Assembly: GCF_000716545.1 (NCBI RefSeq)
Contig: NZ_JNWZ01000007.1
Coordinates: 67,346 to 131,345 of the forward strand
Direction: 5' to 3'
Origin: Kitasatospora phosalacinea
GTDB lineage: Bacteria > Actinomycetota > Actinomycetes > Streptomycetales > Streptomycetaceae
Length of the DNA: 64,000 nt
Below, one piece after another: positions 55,143 to 63,179 of the stretch. The position numbers were made by a program, and so were the translations under genes. Position 1 is the stretch's first letter. Every line of letters starts with the position of its first letter. The notes beneath the pieces were generated by a model. It searched no databases, was not told the origin of the DNA, and saw only the letters and a list, made by a program, of their open reading frames with translations.

Positions 55143-56407
55143 GCCGTCCTCCGATCCGGCCGCACCAGCACCATCGCGCTCTGGAAGCCGCCGAAGCCGC
55201 TGCCCACCGTCAGCACCGTGTCGGTGCGGTGCTCGCGCGCCGTGTTCGGCACGTAGTCCAGGTCGCAGTTCGGGTCCTCGACCCGCAGGTTCGCCGTCGG
55301 CGGGACGACGTGGTGGGCCATCGCCAGCAGCGAGGCGGCGATCTCCACCGAGCCGACCGCGCCCAGCGAGTGGCCCACCATCGACTTGATCGAGCTGACC
55401 GGCGTCCGGTAGGCCCAGTCGCCCAGGCTGACCTTGAACGCCGCGGTCTCGTGCCGGTCGTTCTGCTTGGTGCCCGAACCGTGCGCGTTGATGTAGTCCA
55501 CCTGCGAGGCGTCCACCCGGGCCTGGCCGAGCGCGGAGCGGATCGCCTCCGCCATCTCCCGCCCGTCGGCCTTCAGCCCGGTCATGTGGTACGCGTTGCA
55601 GCGGGTGGCGAACCCGCCGACCTCGGCGTAGATCCGGGCCCCGCGCCGCCGGGCCGCCTCCAGCTCCTCCAGCACGAACACCGCGGCGCCCTCCGCCAGC
55701 ACGAAGCCGTTGCGGGTGCCGTCGAACGGCCGGGAGGCGTGCTCCGGGTCGTCGTTGTACGTGGTGGTGGCCTTGATGGCGTCGAAGCAGGCGACCACGA
55801 TCGGGGTGATCGGGGTGTCGGTCGCGCCGGCCACCATCACGTCAGCGCTGCCCTCGCGGATCAGCGCCACGGCGTGCCCGACCGAGTCCAGGCCGGAGGT
55901 GCAGCCGTCGGACACCATCGCGACCGGGCCCTCCGCGCCGACCGTCCAGGCCACCTCGGCGGGCATGATGCTCGGCACCATGTGGTCGTACATGTGCGGG
56001 GAGAGGTGGTCCGTCCCCATCACCCAGTCGCGGCCGGAGTCGGAGAGCACGAGGTACTCCTGCTCCAGGCTGGTGGCGGCCGCCACCGCGCTGCCCAGGC
56101 TCACCCCGATCCGGTGCGGGGCGTGCGCGGACAGGTCGATCCCGCTGTCGGCCACCGCCTCCCGCGCGGCCACCACCGCGAACTGGGTGGCCCGGTCCAT
56201 CCGGCGCACCTGCCGGGGCGTCAGCCCCTCGGCCGCCGGGTCGAAGTCCACCTCGCCCGCCACCTGCGAACGGTAGGGCGAGGGGTCGAAGAAGGTGATC
56301 CGCCGGGTCGCCGTCCGGCCCGCGGACAGCAGTTCCCAGAAGGCTTCCTTGCCCGGGGACCCGGGTGCCCGCACCCCCATTCCGGTGATCACGACTCGCC
56401 GATTCAT
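55139..56407 (-). CDS. ketosynthase alpha subunit of type II PKS
   Basis: A 422-residue KS-alpha with [15 protein letters not shown] at the start, active-site Cys in [10 protein letters not shown] near residue 169, His in [15 protein letters not shown] near residue 310 and in [13 protein letters not shown] near residue 345. It carries out the decarboxylative condensations with malonyl-ACP. First gene of the minimal PKS operon, transcribed from the SARP-box promoter at 56485-56527. Confidence 0.95.
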   Translation of the reverse strand: MNRRVVITGMGVRAPGSPGKEAFWELLSAGRTATRRITFFDPSPYRSQVAGEVDFDPAAEGLTPRQVRRMDRATQFAVVAAREAVADSGIDLSAHAPHRIGVSLGSAVAAATSLEQEYLVLSDSGRDWVMGTDHLSPHMYDHMVPSIMPAEVAWTVGAEGPVAMVSDGCTSGLDSVGHAVALIREGSADVMVAGATDTPITPIVVACFDAIKATTTYNDDPEHASRPFDGTRNGFVLAEGAAVFVLEELEAARRRGARIYAEVGGFATRCNAYHMTGLKADGREMAEAIRSALGQARVDASQVDYINAHGSGTKQNDRHETAAFKVSLGDWAYRTPVSSIKSMVGHSLGAVGSVEIAASLLAMAHHVVPPTANLRVEDPNCDLDYVPNTAREHRTDTVLTVGSGFGGFQSAMVLVRPDRRTA

Positions 56408-56484
56408 GCGGCACCACCGGGCGCGTCCATGCCTTTCACCTGCTCGGCCTCCCACTCGGATGCGTTGCCCTGATCGTGATCCGG

Positions 56485-56527
56485 AAGCTAGCCGGGCACG
56501 CTCTAAGCCCGCTCAACGCCCGCTCCA
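56485..56527 (-). promoter_or_regulatory. SARP-type promoter of the minimal PKS
   Basis: Minus-strand heptamers TGGAGCG (56527-56521), TTGAGCG (56516-56510) and TAGAGCG (56505-56499) at 11-base spacing, 8 bases, then TAGCTT (56490-56485), a perfect TANNNT -10. Confidence 0.8.
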
Positions 56528-56538
56528 GCCCCACCCCC

Positions 56539-56592
56539 TCCAGCGGGGCTCCAGCGCCGGTACAGCGACGGTGCAGCACCGGCCCGTACCAA
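56539..56592 (+). promoter_or_regulatory. SARP-type promoter of the reductase/globin operon
   Basis: Plus-strand heptamers TCCAGCG (56539), TCCAGCG (56550), TACAGCG (56561) and TGCAGCA (56572), each 11 bases apart, 8 bases, then TACCAA (56587-56592). Back-to-back with the KS promoter. Confidence 0.75.
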
Positions 56593-56632
56593 TGCCCGGG
56601 TACCGGAACACCCCGGCCCGGAGGGAGTCACC

Positions 56633-56671
56633 ATGCCGACGACCGCACTGCGCGAACGGGGGCCGTCGTGA
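56633..56671 (+). CDS. 12-codon leader peptide coupled to the reductase
   Basis: ATG at 56633 behind GGAGGGAG encodes MPTTALRERGPS and stops in TGA at 56669-56671. That stop overlaps the GTG start of the reductase (GTGA). The reductase has no good ribosome site of its own, so translation is likely coupled through this tiny frame. Confidence 0.45.
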   Translation: MPTTALRERGPS

Positions 56672-57624
56672 GGGCCGCGGTGCTGCACGCCCTCGGCGAG
56701 CGGCCCCGCTACCAGGAACTGCCCGACCCGCAGCCCGGCCCCGGCGAGGAGCCGGTGCGGATCACCGCCTGCCCGCTGACCAACCTCGACCGGGCCCGCG
56801 CGGCCGGCACCCACTTCGCGGCGCCCACCGAGCTGCCCGCCGTCCTCGGCTCGCTGGCCGCCGGACGGCTCCCGGACGGCAGCCGGGTGCTGTTCCGCTC
56901 CGCGCACGGCGTGATGGCCGACCGCGCCACCACCCGGCGCGACTGGTGCGTCCCGATCCCCGACGCGGTGGACGACGTCACGGCCGCCGCCGTGCAGAAC
57001 CCCGGCGTGTCGGCCTGGATCTCGCTGACCTGGCGCGCCGCCCTGCGTCCCGGCGAGAGCGTCCTGGTGCTCGGCGCCACCGGCGTCACCGGCCGGCTCG
57101 CCGTCCAGCTGGCCAAGCACTTCGGGGCCGGCCGGGTGGTCGCGGCCGGCCGCGACCCGCGGGGCCTGGCCGAACTGCGCGGCCTCGGCGCCGACGCGAC
57201 CGTCCGGCTCGACGTCCCCGACCGGGACCTCGACCGGGCGCTGCGCGGGGCGGCCGGCCCCGACGGCTTCGACGTGGTGCTGGACTACCTGTGGGGCCGG
57301 CCCACCGAGGTCTACCTCAACACCCTCGTGGTCAACGACATGGTGCTGCGGCACTCCCGCACCCGGCTGGTCCAGGTCGGCCAGATGGCCGGCCCCAGCC
57401 TGACGCTCCCCGCCGAGGTGCTGCGCAGCAGCGGCCTGGAGATCCTCGGCAACGGCACCGGCAACGCCCCGCCGCCCGAGGTGCTGTCCGGCTCCCTCGC
57501 CCGGGTCCTCGACCTGGTCGGCGCGGGGGAGCTCCGGATCGCCGCCCACCCCGTCCCGCTGGCCGAGGTCGCCGAGGTCTGGGACCTCGCCGCGTCCGGC
57601 CGGCGCACCGTCCTCGTCCCGTAG
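56668..57624 (+). CDS. zinc-independent MDR reductase (quinone oxidoreductase/enoyl reductase type)
   Basis: A 318-residue medium-chain reductase starting VRAAVLHALGERPRYQELP. NADPH motif LVLGATGVTGRLAVQLAKHFG near residue 134, followed by VLDYLWGRPTE near residue 205. No zinc Cys ligands. It could reduce a quinone or enone intermediate, or reorganise an N-N adduct if the clusters cooperate. GTG at 56668 chosen because upstream codons in frame are Arg/Pro shadow sequence. Confidence 0.8.
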   Translation: MRAAVLHALGERPRYQELPDPQPGPGEEPVRITACPLTNLDRARAAGTHFAAPTELPAVLGSLAAGRLPDGSRVLFRSAHGVMADRATTRRDWCVPIPDAVDDVTAAAVQNPGVSAWISLTWRAALRPGESVLVLGATGVTGRLAVQLAKHFGAGRVVAAGRDPRGLAELRGLGADATVRLDVPDRDLDRALRGAAGPDGFDVVLDYLWGRPTEVYLNTLVVNDMVLRHSRTRLVQVGQMAGPSLTLPAEVLRSSGLEILGNGTGNAPPPEVLSGSLARVLDLVGAGELRIAAHPVPLAEVAEVWDLAASGRRTVLVP

Positions 57625-57658
57625 CCCGTCCCGCACACCCACCGAAGGAGCAACGGCA

Positions 57659-58099
57659 ATGACCGAGCAGGACCAGACCCCGTCCCTGTACGAGCGGCTC
57701 GGCGGCGCCATGGGCATCGCCGCGATCATGGACGTGCTGACCGACCGGCTCTACGAGAACGCCTCGGCGAACCTGAACCCGTACGTCGCCAAGATGCACG
57801 AGGTCAACTCGCGGCCCGGCTTCAAGTGGATGGTCACCGCCTGGTCGATCGAGGAGACCGGCGGCCCCAAGGTCTACCCCGGCCGGAACATGGTCGACGC
57901 GCACGCGGACATGGTCTCCAGCCACTTCGACTTCGACGTGGTGGCGCTGGAGATCGCCGCCACCCTGAGCTTCTGCGGGGTGCCCCCCAAGGAGGCCAAG
58001 GAGTACCTGGCCATCATCGAGAGCTACCGCGCCGACGTGCTCACCCACTCCATCGGCAAGCCCGGCGGCGCCGACTCGCTGGAGCGCCCCCAGGACTGA
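57659..58099 (+). CDS. truncated-haemoglobin-like protein
   Basis: A 146-residue globin of the group I truncated type: SLYERLGGAMGIAAIMDVLTDRLYENAS at the A/B helices, GGPKVYPGRNMVDAHADM with the proximal His near residue 83, and a G/H helix end CGVPPKEAKEYLAIIESYRADV. The B9-B10 Phe-Tyr pair that stabilises bound oxygen reads Leu-Thr, so ordinary oxygen binding is doubtful. In this operon it may act on a polyketide or nitrogen intermediate. GGAGCA precedes the ATG. Confidence 0.7.
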   Translation: MTEQDQTPSLYERLGGAMGIAAIMDVLTDRLYENASANLNPYVAKMHEVNSRPGFKWMVTAWSIEETGGPKVYPGRNMVDAHADMVSSHFDFDVVALEIAATLSFCGVPPKEAKEYLAIIESYRADVLTHSIGKPGGADSLERPQD

Positions 58100-58111
58100 C
58101 CGCCCGCGCAC

Positions 58112-58153
58112 GCACCGCTGCCCCGGACTCGGTACCGAGTCCGGGGCAGCGGT
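58112..58153. terminator. 42-bp perfect palindrome, bidirectional terminator
   Basis: Two perfect 21-base arms meeting at a GGTACC centre, between the convergent globin and MFS genes. Confidence 0.85.
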
Positions 58154-58169
58154 GTTCCGGGTGCCGCGA

Positions 58170-59627
58170 TCAGCTCCGCACGGGGGTTGCGGGCTTCACG
58201 GCGGCGCCCTGGTCCAGTTCCTCGAACAGCGCGGCGGCCCGCTCGGCCGTGCCGCGCGCCCAGGCGCCGGTGCTGACGAAGCCCAGGGTGAGGATCACCG
58301 CCCCGATGCCGAACAGCATCCACCACACGCCCTGTTCGGCGTGGGTGTAGGCCGTCCCGCCGGTCGCGACGGTGGAGCCGACGATCGTGCCGGCGATCGC
58401 CACGCCCAGCGTGGTGCCGGTCTGCCGGCCCGCCGAGGCCAGCGAGGTCGCCACGCCGGCCATCGAGCGCGGCATGCCGGAGACGGCGCTGTTGGTGATC
58501 GGCGGGTTGATGGTGCCCTGGAAGACGCCGATCAGCAGGAAGACGCCCAGCAGCGCCAGGATCGGCGTCCCGGGCCCGATCAGCAGGGACAGCAGGCCGG
58601 CCAGCGCCAGCGCGCTGCCCGAGACCACCAGCGGCAACCGCGGGCCGCGCCGGCCCACCAGCTTGCCGGTGCGCGGCGACAGCACCACGATCAGCACGCC
58701 GACCGGCAGCATGCACAGGCCCGCCTTCAGCGCCGACATCCCGCGCAGGTCCTGCAGGTACAGCGTGGTGACGAACAGGAAGGCGCCGAAGGCGCACAGC
58801 GCGCCGAACGCCATCAGGATCGCCGAGCTGAACGGGGCGCTGCGGAACAGCCGCAGCTCCAGCAGCGGGTCCGTCCGGCGCGGCTCGTACACCAGCAGGC
58901 CGATCAGCGCGAGCACCGCGACCACCAGCAGCGTGACGATCAGCGGCGAGCCCCAGCCGGACTTGGTCGACTGGATGATCGCGTACACCACGCTGGCCAG
59001 CACCAGGATCACCAGCAGCTGGCCGACCGGGTCGACCCGGCGGGCCCGCGGGGCCCGGGACTCCGGTACGAACAGCGCGGTCATCACGATCGCGCCGATC
59101 ACGATCGGCACGTTGATCCAGAAGATCGAGCGCCAGCCCAGGCCGTCCACCAGCGCACCGCCGAGGATCGGTCCGAGGGCCAGGGACAGGCCGGACATCG
59201 AACCGAACACGCCGATCGCCCGGGCCCGCTCGGCGGGGTCGGTGAAGGTGGTGGCGATGATCGCCATGGCCACCGGGTTGAGCATGGTCCCGCCGACCGC
59301 CTGCAGCGCCCGCGCGCCGATCAGCCAGCCGATGCCGGGGGCCACGCCGCACAGCAGCGAGCCGATGCCGAAGGCGGCCAGGCCGATCAGGAAGACCTTG
59401 CGCCGGCCGATCCGGTCGGCGGTCGAGCCGGCCAGCAGCAGGAAGCTGGCCAGCACCAGGGTGTAGGCGTCGACCGTCCACTGCAGGCTCGACACCGAGG
59501 CGCCCAGGTCGTGGCGGATGGTCGGCAGGGCCACGTTGACGATGGAGATGTCCATCACGACGACGATCATGCTGGCGCAGCAGATGGCCAGCACCAACCG
59601 GCGTCGCCGTTGGTCGAGTTCGGGCAT
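58170..59627 (-). CDS. MFS drug exporter, DHA2 type (14 TM)
   Basis: A 485-residue transporter with about 14 hydrophobic helices. Motif C-like region GPILGGALVDGLGWRSIFWINVPI is near residue 150, and TADRIGRRKVFLIG lies near residue 70. The family extrudes antibiotics such as actinorhodin and tetracenomycin using the proton gradient. It is divergent from a MerR regulator, the usual export/resistance control pair in polyketide clusters. Confidence 0.9.
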   Translation of the reverse strand: MPELDQRRRRLVLAICCASMIVVVMDISIVNVALPTIRHDLGASVSSLQWTVDAYTLVLASFLLLAGSTADRIGRRKVFLIGLAAFGIGSLLCGVAPGIGWLIGARALQAVGGTMLNPVAMAIIATTFTDPAERARAIGVFGSMSGLSLALGPILGGALVDGLGWRSIFWINVPIVIGAIVMTALFVPESRAPRARRVDPVGQLLVILVLASVVYAIIQSTKSGWGSPLIVTLLVVAVLALIGLLVYEPRRTDPLLELRLFRSAPFSSAILMAFGALCAFGAFLFVTTLYLQDLRGMSALKAGLCMLPVGVLIVVLSPRTGKLVGRRGPRLPLVVSGSALALAGLLSLLIGPGTPILALLGVFLLIGVFQGTINPPITNSAVSGMPRSMAGVATSLASAGRQTGTTLGVAIAGTIVGSTVATGGTAYTHAEQGVWWMLFGIGAVILTLGFVSTGAWARGTAERAAALFEELDQGAAVKPATPVRS

Positions 59628-59771
59628 GGGGAAGGGTCCAATCGTTCGGGACGGACGGGCGGCGGCCGGGAACGGCGGCCACCGCCGACGGCAGGGGTTC
59701 CTGCCGACCGGGGGTCACGGCCGGGACGGGGGGATCGCTGACGTCGCGTCAGAACCCGCGGAGAGAACCCG

Positions 59772-59818
59772 TTGAGGCGTTCATGGATACGACGGTACAA
59801 TTTAGAGCGTGCTCGAAA
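59772..59818 (+). promoter_or_regulatory. leaderless MerR promoter with inverted repeat
   Basis: TTGAGG (59772-59777), 18 bases, TACAAT (59796-59801); the start site would coincide with the GTG at 59809. A near-perfect inverted repeat TTTAGAGC/GCTCGAAA (59801-59818) covers the start and is a candidate operator for the divergent MerR/MFS pair. Confidence 0.55.
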
Positions 59819-60294
59819 TCAAGCCCTCGCGGCAGAAGCCGAAGCAGCAGACCGAGCCCCTCCCTCCGGCGGTGCCCCCCGCGGGCCTGACCATCGCCGA
59901 GGCCTCCCGCCGTACCGGCGTCAGCGTCCACACGCTGCGCTACTACGAGCGGGCCGGCCTGGTGGTCACCGTCGTGGACCGCACCCCCGGCGGGCGGCGC
60001 CGCTACCACCAGCAGGACCTCGACTGGATCCTGATGTGCACCAAGCTGCGCGCCACGGGCATGCCCATCAAGACCGTCCACCGCTACGCCCAGCTGGTCG
60101 CCGCCGGGCACGGCAACGAGGAGGAGCGGCTGGCCCTCATGGAGGACCACCGCGCCGAGGTCGCCGCCCGGCTCGACGAGCTGCGGCAGAACCTGAAGCT
60201 CATCGACCACAAGATCGACGTCTACCGCGGCCGGCTGGCCGCCGGCGAGGCCGAACAGCTGTGGGCCCCGGAGGGCCGGGCCAAGGCCGGCTGA
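59809..60294 (+). CDS. MerR family regulator
   Basis: A 161-residue regulator with a 25-residue basic N-terminal extension before the MerR winged helix (LTIAEASRRTGVSVHTLRYYERAGLV), then a long coiled-coil helix (RAEVAARLDELRQNLKLIDHKIDVYRGRL). No metal-binding Cys, so it belongs to the drug-sensing or redox branch. It probably controls the divergent exporter in response to the product. Confidence 0.85.
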   Translation: MLEIKPSRQKPKQQTEPLPPAVPPAGLTIAEASRRTGVSVHTLRYYERAGLVVTVVDRTPGGRRRYHQQDLDWILMCTKLRATGMPIKTVHRYAQLVAAGHGNEEERLALMEDHRAEVAARLDELRQNLKLIDHKIDVYRGRLAAGEAEQLWAPEGRAKAG

Positions 60295-60356
60295 CCGGCC
60301 CCGCGCCCGGCTCCCCGGGGCCCGTCGGGCCCCGCGGAGCGGGGTTCGCTCGTGCG

Positions 60357-60385
60357 CCCGCCGCGGCCCCCGGGGCCGCGGCGGG
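60357..60385. terminator. bidirectional terminator
   Basis: Perfect 14-base arms (60357-60370, 60372-60385) with a single-base centre, between the convergent MerR and cyclase genes. Confidence 0.75.
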
Positions 60386-60398
60386 TCCTCCGGGGCCG

Positions 60399-61163
60399 TC
60401 AGGCCGCGTCGGGCTCCTCGACGATCGCCACCACCCGGCTCCAGGCCGCGCCCAGCCCGGCCAGCCGGACGGGGAAGCAGGCCACCGTGAAGCCGTGCGC
60501 GGCGGGCAGCTCGTCCAGCCGGGCGAGCTTCTCCAGCTGGCAGTACGCCCGCTCCCGCCCGTACAGGTGGGCCGGCCACAGCACGCCGTTGTCGCCGCTC
60601 GCCCGGTAGTCGCCCAGCATCGAGGCGAACGGCCGGTCGAAGCCCCAGGCGTCGATGCCGATCACCCGGGCGCCGCGCTCCACCAGCCAGGCGGTGGACT
60701 CCCGGGTCATCCCGGGGTGGTCGGTCCGGTACGCCTCGGTGCCCCAGAGCCGGTCGGCGCCGGTCCAGATCAGCGGGATGTCGCCGGGCCGCAGCTCGTA
60801 GGACTCCTTGGCGAGGGCGTCCTCCAGGTCGGCGGCGGTGATCCCGACCCCCGGCGGCACGTGCCGCACGTCGATCCGGACGCCCGGCGCGAAGCACCAC
60901 TCCAGCGGGACCTGGTCGATCGCGTCGGCCGGCCGGCCCCCGCTGACCAGGCCGTAGTGCAGCGGCGCGTCCATGTGGGTGCCGGTGTGGGTGGTCAGGG
61001 TGACCGTCTCGTTGGAGATCGCCTCACCCTCCGGGAAGTCCTCCGGGCGCAGCCCCAGCGCGGCCGGCGCGGAGGCGTGGTCGAGCACGCTCACCTCCAC
61101 CGGGGTGGCCTCGCTCGGACCGTCCAGCACCGGCACGCTCAGGTCGATCAGCCGCCGCCTCAC
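60399..61163 (-). CDS. metal-dependent cyclase family protein (PF04199 type)
   Basis: A 254-residue protein with the metal-binding signature THTGTHMDAPLHY near residue 55 and IDLSVPVLDG at the start, plus VIGIDAWGFDRPF near residue 165. Members include kynurenine formamidase and cyclases of aromatic polyketide clusters thought to close later rings. Its GTG overlaps the aromatase stop (GTGA), supporting a ring-cyclisation role. Confidence 0.85.
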   Translation of the reverse strand: MRRRLIDLSVPVLDGPSEATPVEVSVLDHASAPAALGLRPEDFPEGEAISNETVTLTTHTGTHMDAPLHYGLVSGGRPADAIDQVPLEWCFAPGVRIDVRHVPPGVGITAADLEDALAKESYELRPGDIPLIWTGADRLWGTEAYRTDHPGMTRESTAWLVERGARVIGIDAWGFDRPFASMLGDYRASGDNGVLWPAHLYGRERAYCQLEKLARLDELPAAHGFTVACFPVRLAGLGAAWSRVVAIVEEPDAA

Positions 61164-61978
61164 GCAGCCGACCCGGCTTCCTTGGCACGCCGCTCGGACT
61201 CCTGGCGCACCGCGTCCAGGTCGGCGTGGCTGTTGCGCTCCACCGCGGCCCGCAGCAGTTCGGTGGCCTTCTCCTGGCTCGGCACCTGCTCGGTGGGCCG
61301 GGCCGCGAAGTCGTGCGTGATGACCAGCTGGGTGCGGTGCTCGTCCAGCGGCAGGGCCCGCCAGTCGCCGCCCATGAACTCCACCATCGGCGCGTTGTCC
61401 AACTGCCGGTAGGAGATGGTGCGGCGGGCCCGGTCCAGGTCGCGCCGGGTCACCCAGCTCTGCCGCTGGCCGCTGACGTCGACCACCAGGCGGGCGATCT
61501 GGTGGGTCTCCGACTCCTCCAGCAGGACCGAGGCCTCGGTCGGCGGGAACAGCTTCGCGTAGCCGCCGATGTCGGCCAGGACCTCGTAGACGACGTCCGC
61601 GTTCGCCTCGACGGTGACGGTGTGCTCGGTGTGGTACATCGTGCTCCCTCCGCTGCCGGACGGCAGCATCTCCTCGTGGTTGGCGTACGCGGCCTCGTAG
61701 TCGAGCCTGCCGCGCCACTTCGCGATGAACTCGTGCACCCCGGGGCGCTCGGAGAACGCCTGCAGGGTCGCCACGTCGGCGCAGGAGAACTGCGCGACGT
61801 GGGTGGCGGTCATGCCCTTGGCGTGCTCGTCGACCGGCAGCAGCACGTGCGGGCGCCAGCCGAAGCCGGACACCAGCCCGGAGTCCAGCGCCAGGTCGCG
61901 CAGCCCGTCGAAGAACGCCCGGACCTCCTCCTCGTCCGCCTGTGCCGGGAACCGGTAGACCAGTGTGTGCACGATCAT
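61160..61978 (-). CDS. Dabb domain fused to polyketide aromatase/cyclase (SRPBCC)
   Basis: A 272-residue two-domain protein. Residues 1-110 form a Dabb-like barrel paralogous to the small protein at 46404. Residues about 118-260 are an SRPBCC aromatase/cyclase (TEHTVTVEANADVVYEVLADIGGYAKLFPPTEASVLLEE, YRQLDNAPMVEFMGGDWRALPL), the class of TcmN and WhiE-VI that directs first-ring folding. ATG at 61978. Transcribed with the PF04199 cyclase from a SARP-box promoter. Confidence 0.87.
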   Translation of the reverse strand: MIVHTLVYRFPAQADEEEVRAFFDGLRDLALDSGLVSGFGWRPHVLLPVDEHAKGMTATHVAQFSCADVATLQAFSERPGVHEFIAKWRGRLDYEAAYANHEEMLPSGSGGSTMYHTEHTVTVEANADVVYEVLADIGGYAKLFPPTEASVLLEESETHQIARLVVDVSGQRQSWVTRRDLDRARRTISYRQLDNAPMVEFMGGDWRALPLDEHRTQLVITHDFAARPTEQVPSQEKATELLRAAVERNSHADLDAVRQESERRAKEAGSAA

Positions 61979-62027
61979 GACTGCCTCCGAGAGGTGGGAC
62001 CGGCGGACTGCCGCCCGGGCTCCACCG

Positions 62028-62070
62028 ACGCTAGGAACCCCACCTCTAGGAACCCTCAACGACCGCTCGA
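62028..62070 (-). promoter_or_regulatory. SARP-type promoter of the cyclase operon
   Basis: Minus-strand heptamers TCGAGCG (62070-62064), TTGAGGG (62059-62053) and TAGAGGT (62048-62042), 11 bases apart, 8 bases, then TAGCGT (62033-62028), a perfect TANNNT. The boxes overlap the end of the NmrA gene. Confidence 0.8.
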
Positions 62071-62963
62071 CCAGCCCCGCCGGGCACCTCCTCGACCGCG
62101 GGCCGCAGCACCTGCGCGCACCAGGACCGGAAGGTGGTGGGCGAGGCGGTCAGCGCGGTGCGCGGCTCGGCGCCGTCCAGGCCCGCGTTCTTCGCCTCCA
62201 GCATCTCCACGGTGGCCGCCGCCATCTGCGCCGACAGGCCCGCCCCGGTCAGCACCGCCCGGAACCGTTCCGCCGACACCTGCCGGTAGCGCACCGGACG
62301 GCCCAGCACCTCGGTGGCGATCGCCGCGATCTCCCGGAACGACAGGTCCTCCGGGCCCAGCACCGGCACGCTCCCCGATCCCCGCCACTCCTCGTCCAGC
62401 AACAGCCGCACCGCGGCCCGCGCCACGTCCCGCGCCGCCACCGTGGGCAGCCGCAGGTCCGCCTCGATCACCGAGCAGAACTCGCCGTGCGCCCGGATCG
62501 CCCCCGCCTGCTGGAGCAGGTTCTCCATGAACGCGGGCATCGCCAGCGCCCGGTACGCCACCCCGGTCGAGGCGATCAGCCGGTCCACCTCCAGCGAGGC
62601 CGTCACCAGCCCCGCCGGCCCGGTGAAGTGCGCGCCCAGCGCCGAGACCCCCACCACCCGCTCCACCCCGTGCCGGACCAGCGCCGTGCAGGCCGGCCGG
62701 GTGAACCCGGAGAACGCCGCCCGCGGGTCGGTCGCCCGGACGTCCGGCGGCACCAGCCAGAACACCGACCGGGCCCCGGCGAACGCCCGGTCCACCACCT
62801 CCGGGTCGCCGTGCGAGCCCCGCACCACCTCCACCCGCCCGCGCACCCCGGCGGGCAGCCGCCCCGGGTCGCGCACCACCACCCGCACCGGCCGCTCGGC
62901 CGCCAGCAGACCGGACAGGACCAGGCGCCCCACGGCGCCGGTGGGAGCGGTGACGACGATCAC
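62046..62963 (-). CDS. NmrA-family NAD(P)-binding protein
   Basis: A 305-residue atypical SDR: VTAPTGAVGRLVLSGLL at the N-terminus with GxxGxxG-type motif, VVRDPGRL near residue 32, SALGAHFTGPAG near residue 108, and no YxxxK at the classical position. Members act as quinone/nitrogen-signal NAD(P) binders or as reductases in polyketide pathways. GTG at 62963. Confidence 0.8.
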   Translation of the reverse strand: MIVVTAPTGAVGRLVLSGLLAAERPVRVVVRDPGRLPAGVRGRVEVVRGSHGDPEVVDRAFAGARSVFWLVPPDVRATDPRAAFSGFTRPACTALVRHGVERVVGVSALGAHFTGPAGLVTASLEVDRLIASTGVAYRALAMPAFMENLLQQAGAIRAHGEFCSVIEADLRLPTVAARDVARAAVRLLLDEEWRGSGSVPVLGPEDLSFREIAAIATEVLGRPVRYRQVSAERFRAVLTGAGLSAQMAAATVEMLEAKNAGLDGAEPRTALTASPTTFRSWCAQVLRPAVEEVPGGAGRAVVEGS

Positions 62964-63024
62964 GGGACTCTCCTCGGTGGCTCGGACCGGCCGGCGCCGC
63001 GGGCCGCGCCGCCGACGGCCGAGA

Positions 63025-63067
63025 ACCGTCCCACGCCCGGCTGGAGCCCGCCTGGAGGCAGCCTCGA
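63025..63067 (-). promoter_or_regulatory. SARP-type promoter of the NmrA gene
   Basis: Minus-strand heptamers TCGAGGC (63067-63061), TCCAGGC (63056-63050) and TCCAGCC (63045-63039) at 11-base spacing, 8 bases, then GACGGT (63030-63025). Confidence 0.65.
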
Positions 63068-63091
63068 CGCCACTCGCCCGCGCGGCGCGGC

Positions 63092-63123
63092 TTGAGCGGC
63101 CTTCTAGCCCGTCGCGGCATGGT
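63092..63123 (+). promoter_or_regulatory. SARP-type promoter of the lipocalin/carboxylase operon
   Basis: Plus-strand heptamers TTGAGCG (63092) and TCTAGCC (63103), 8 bases, then CATGGT (63118-63123). Divergent from the NmrA promoter. Confidence 0.65.
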
Positions 63124-63179
63124 GCTGGGCACGGGCGGACGGCACGTGCCACCGCAGGGACGGAGAGCGGGGATCGCTG

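Noticed and set aside
53416..57729. Long open frames antisense to the KS, ACP and reductase genes
   Set aside because: They mirror codon-position GC bias of the real genes, are Arg/Pro/Gly-rich and contain no domain signatures.
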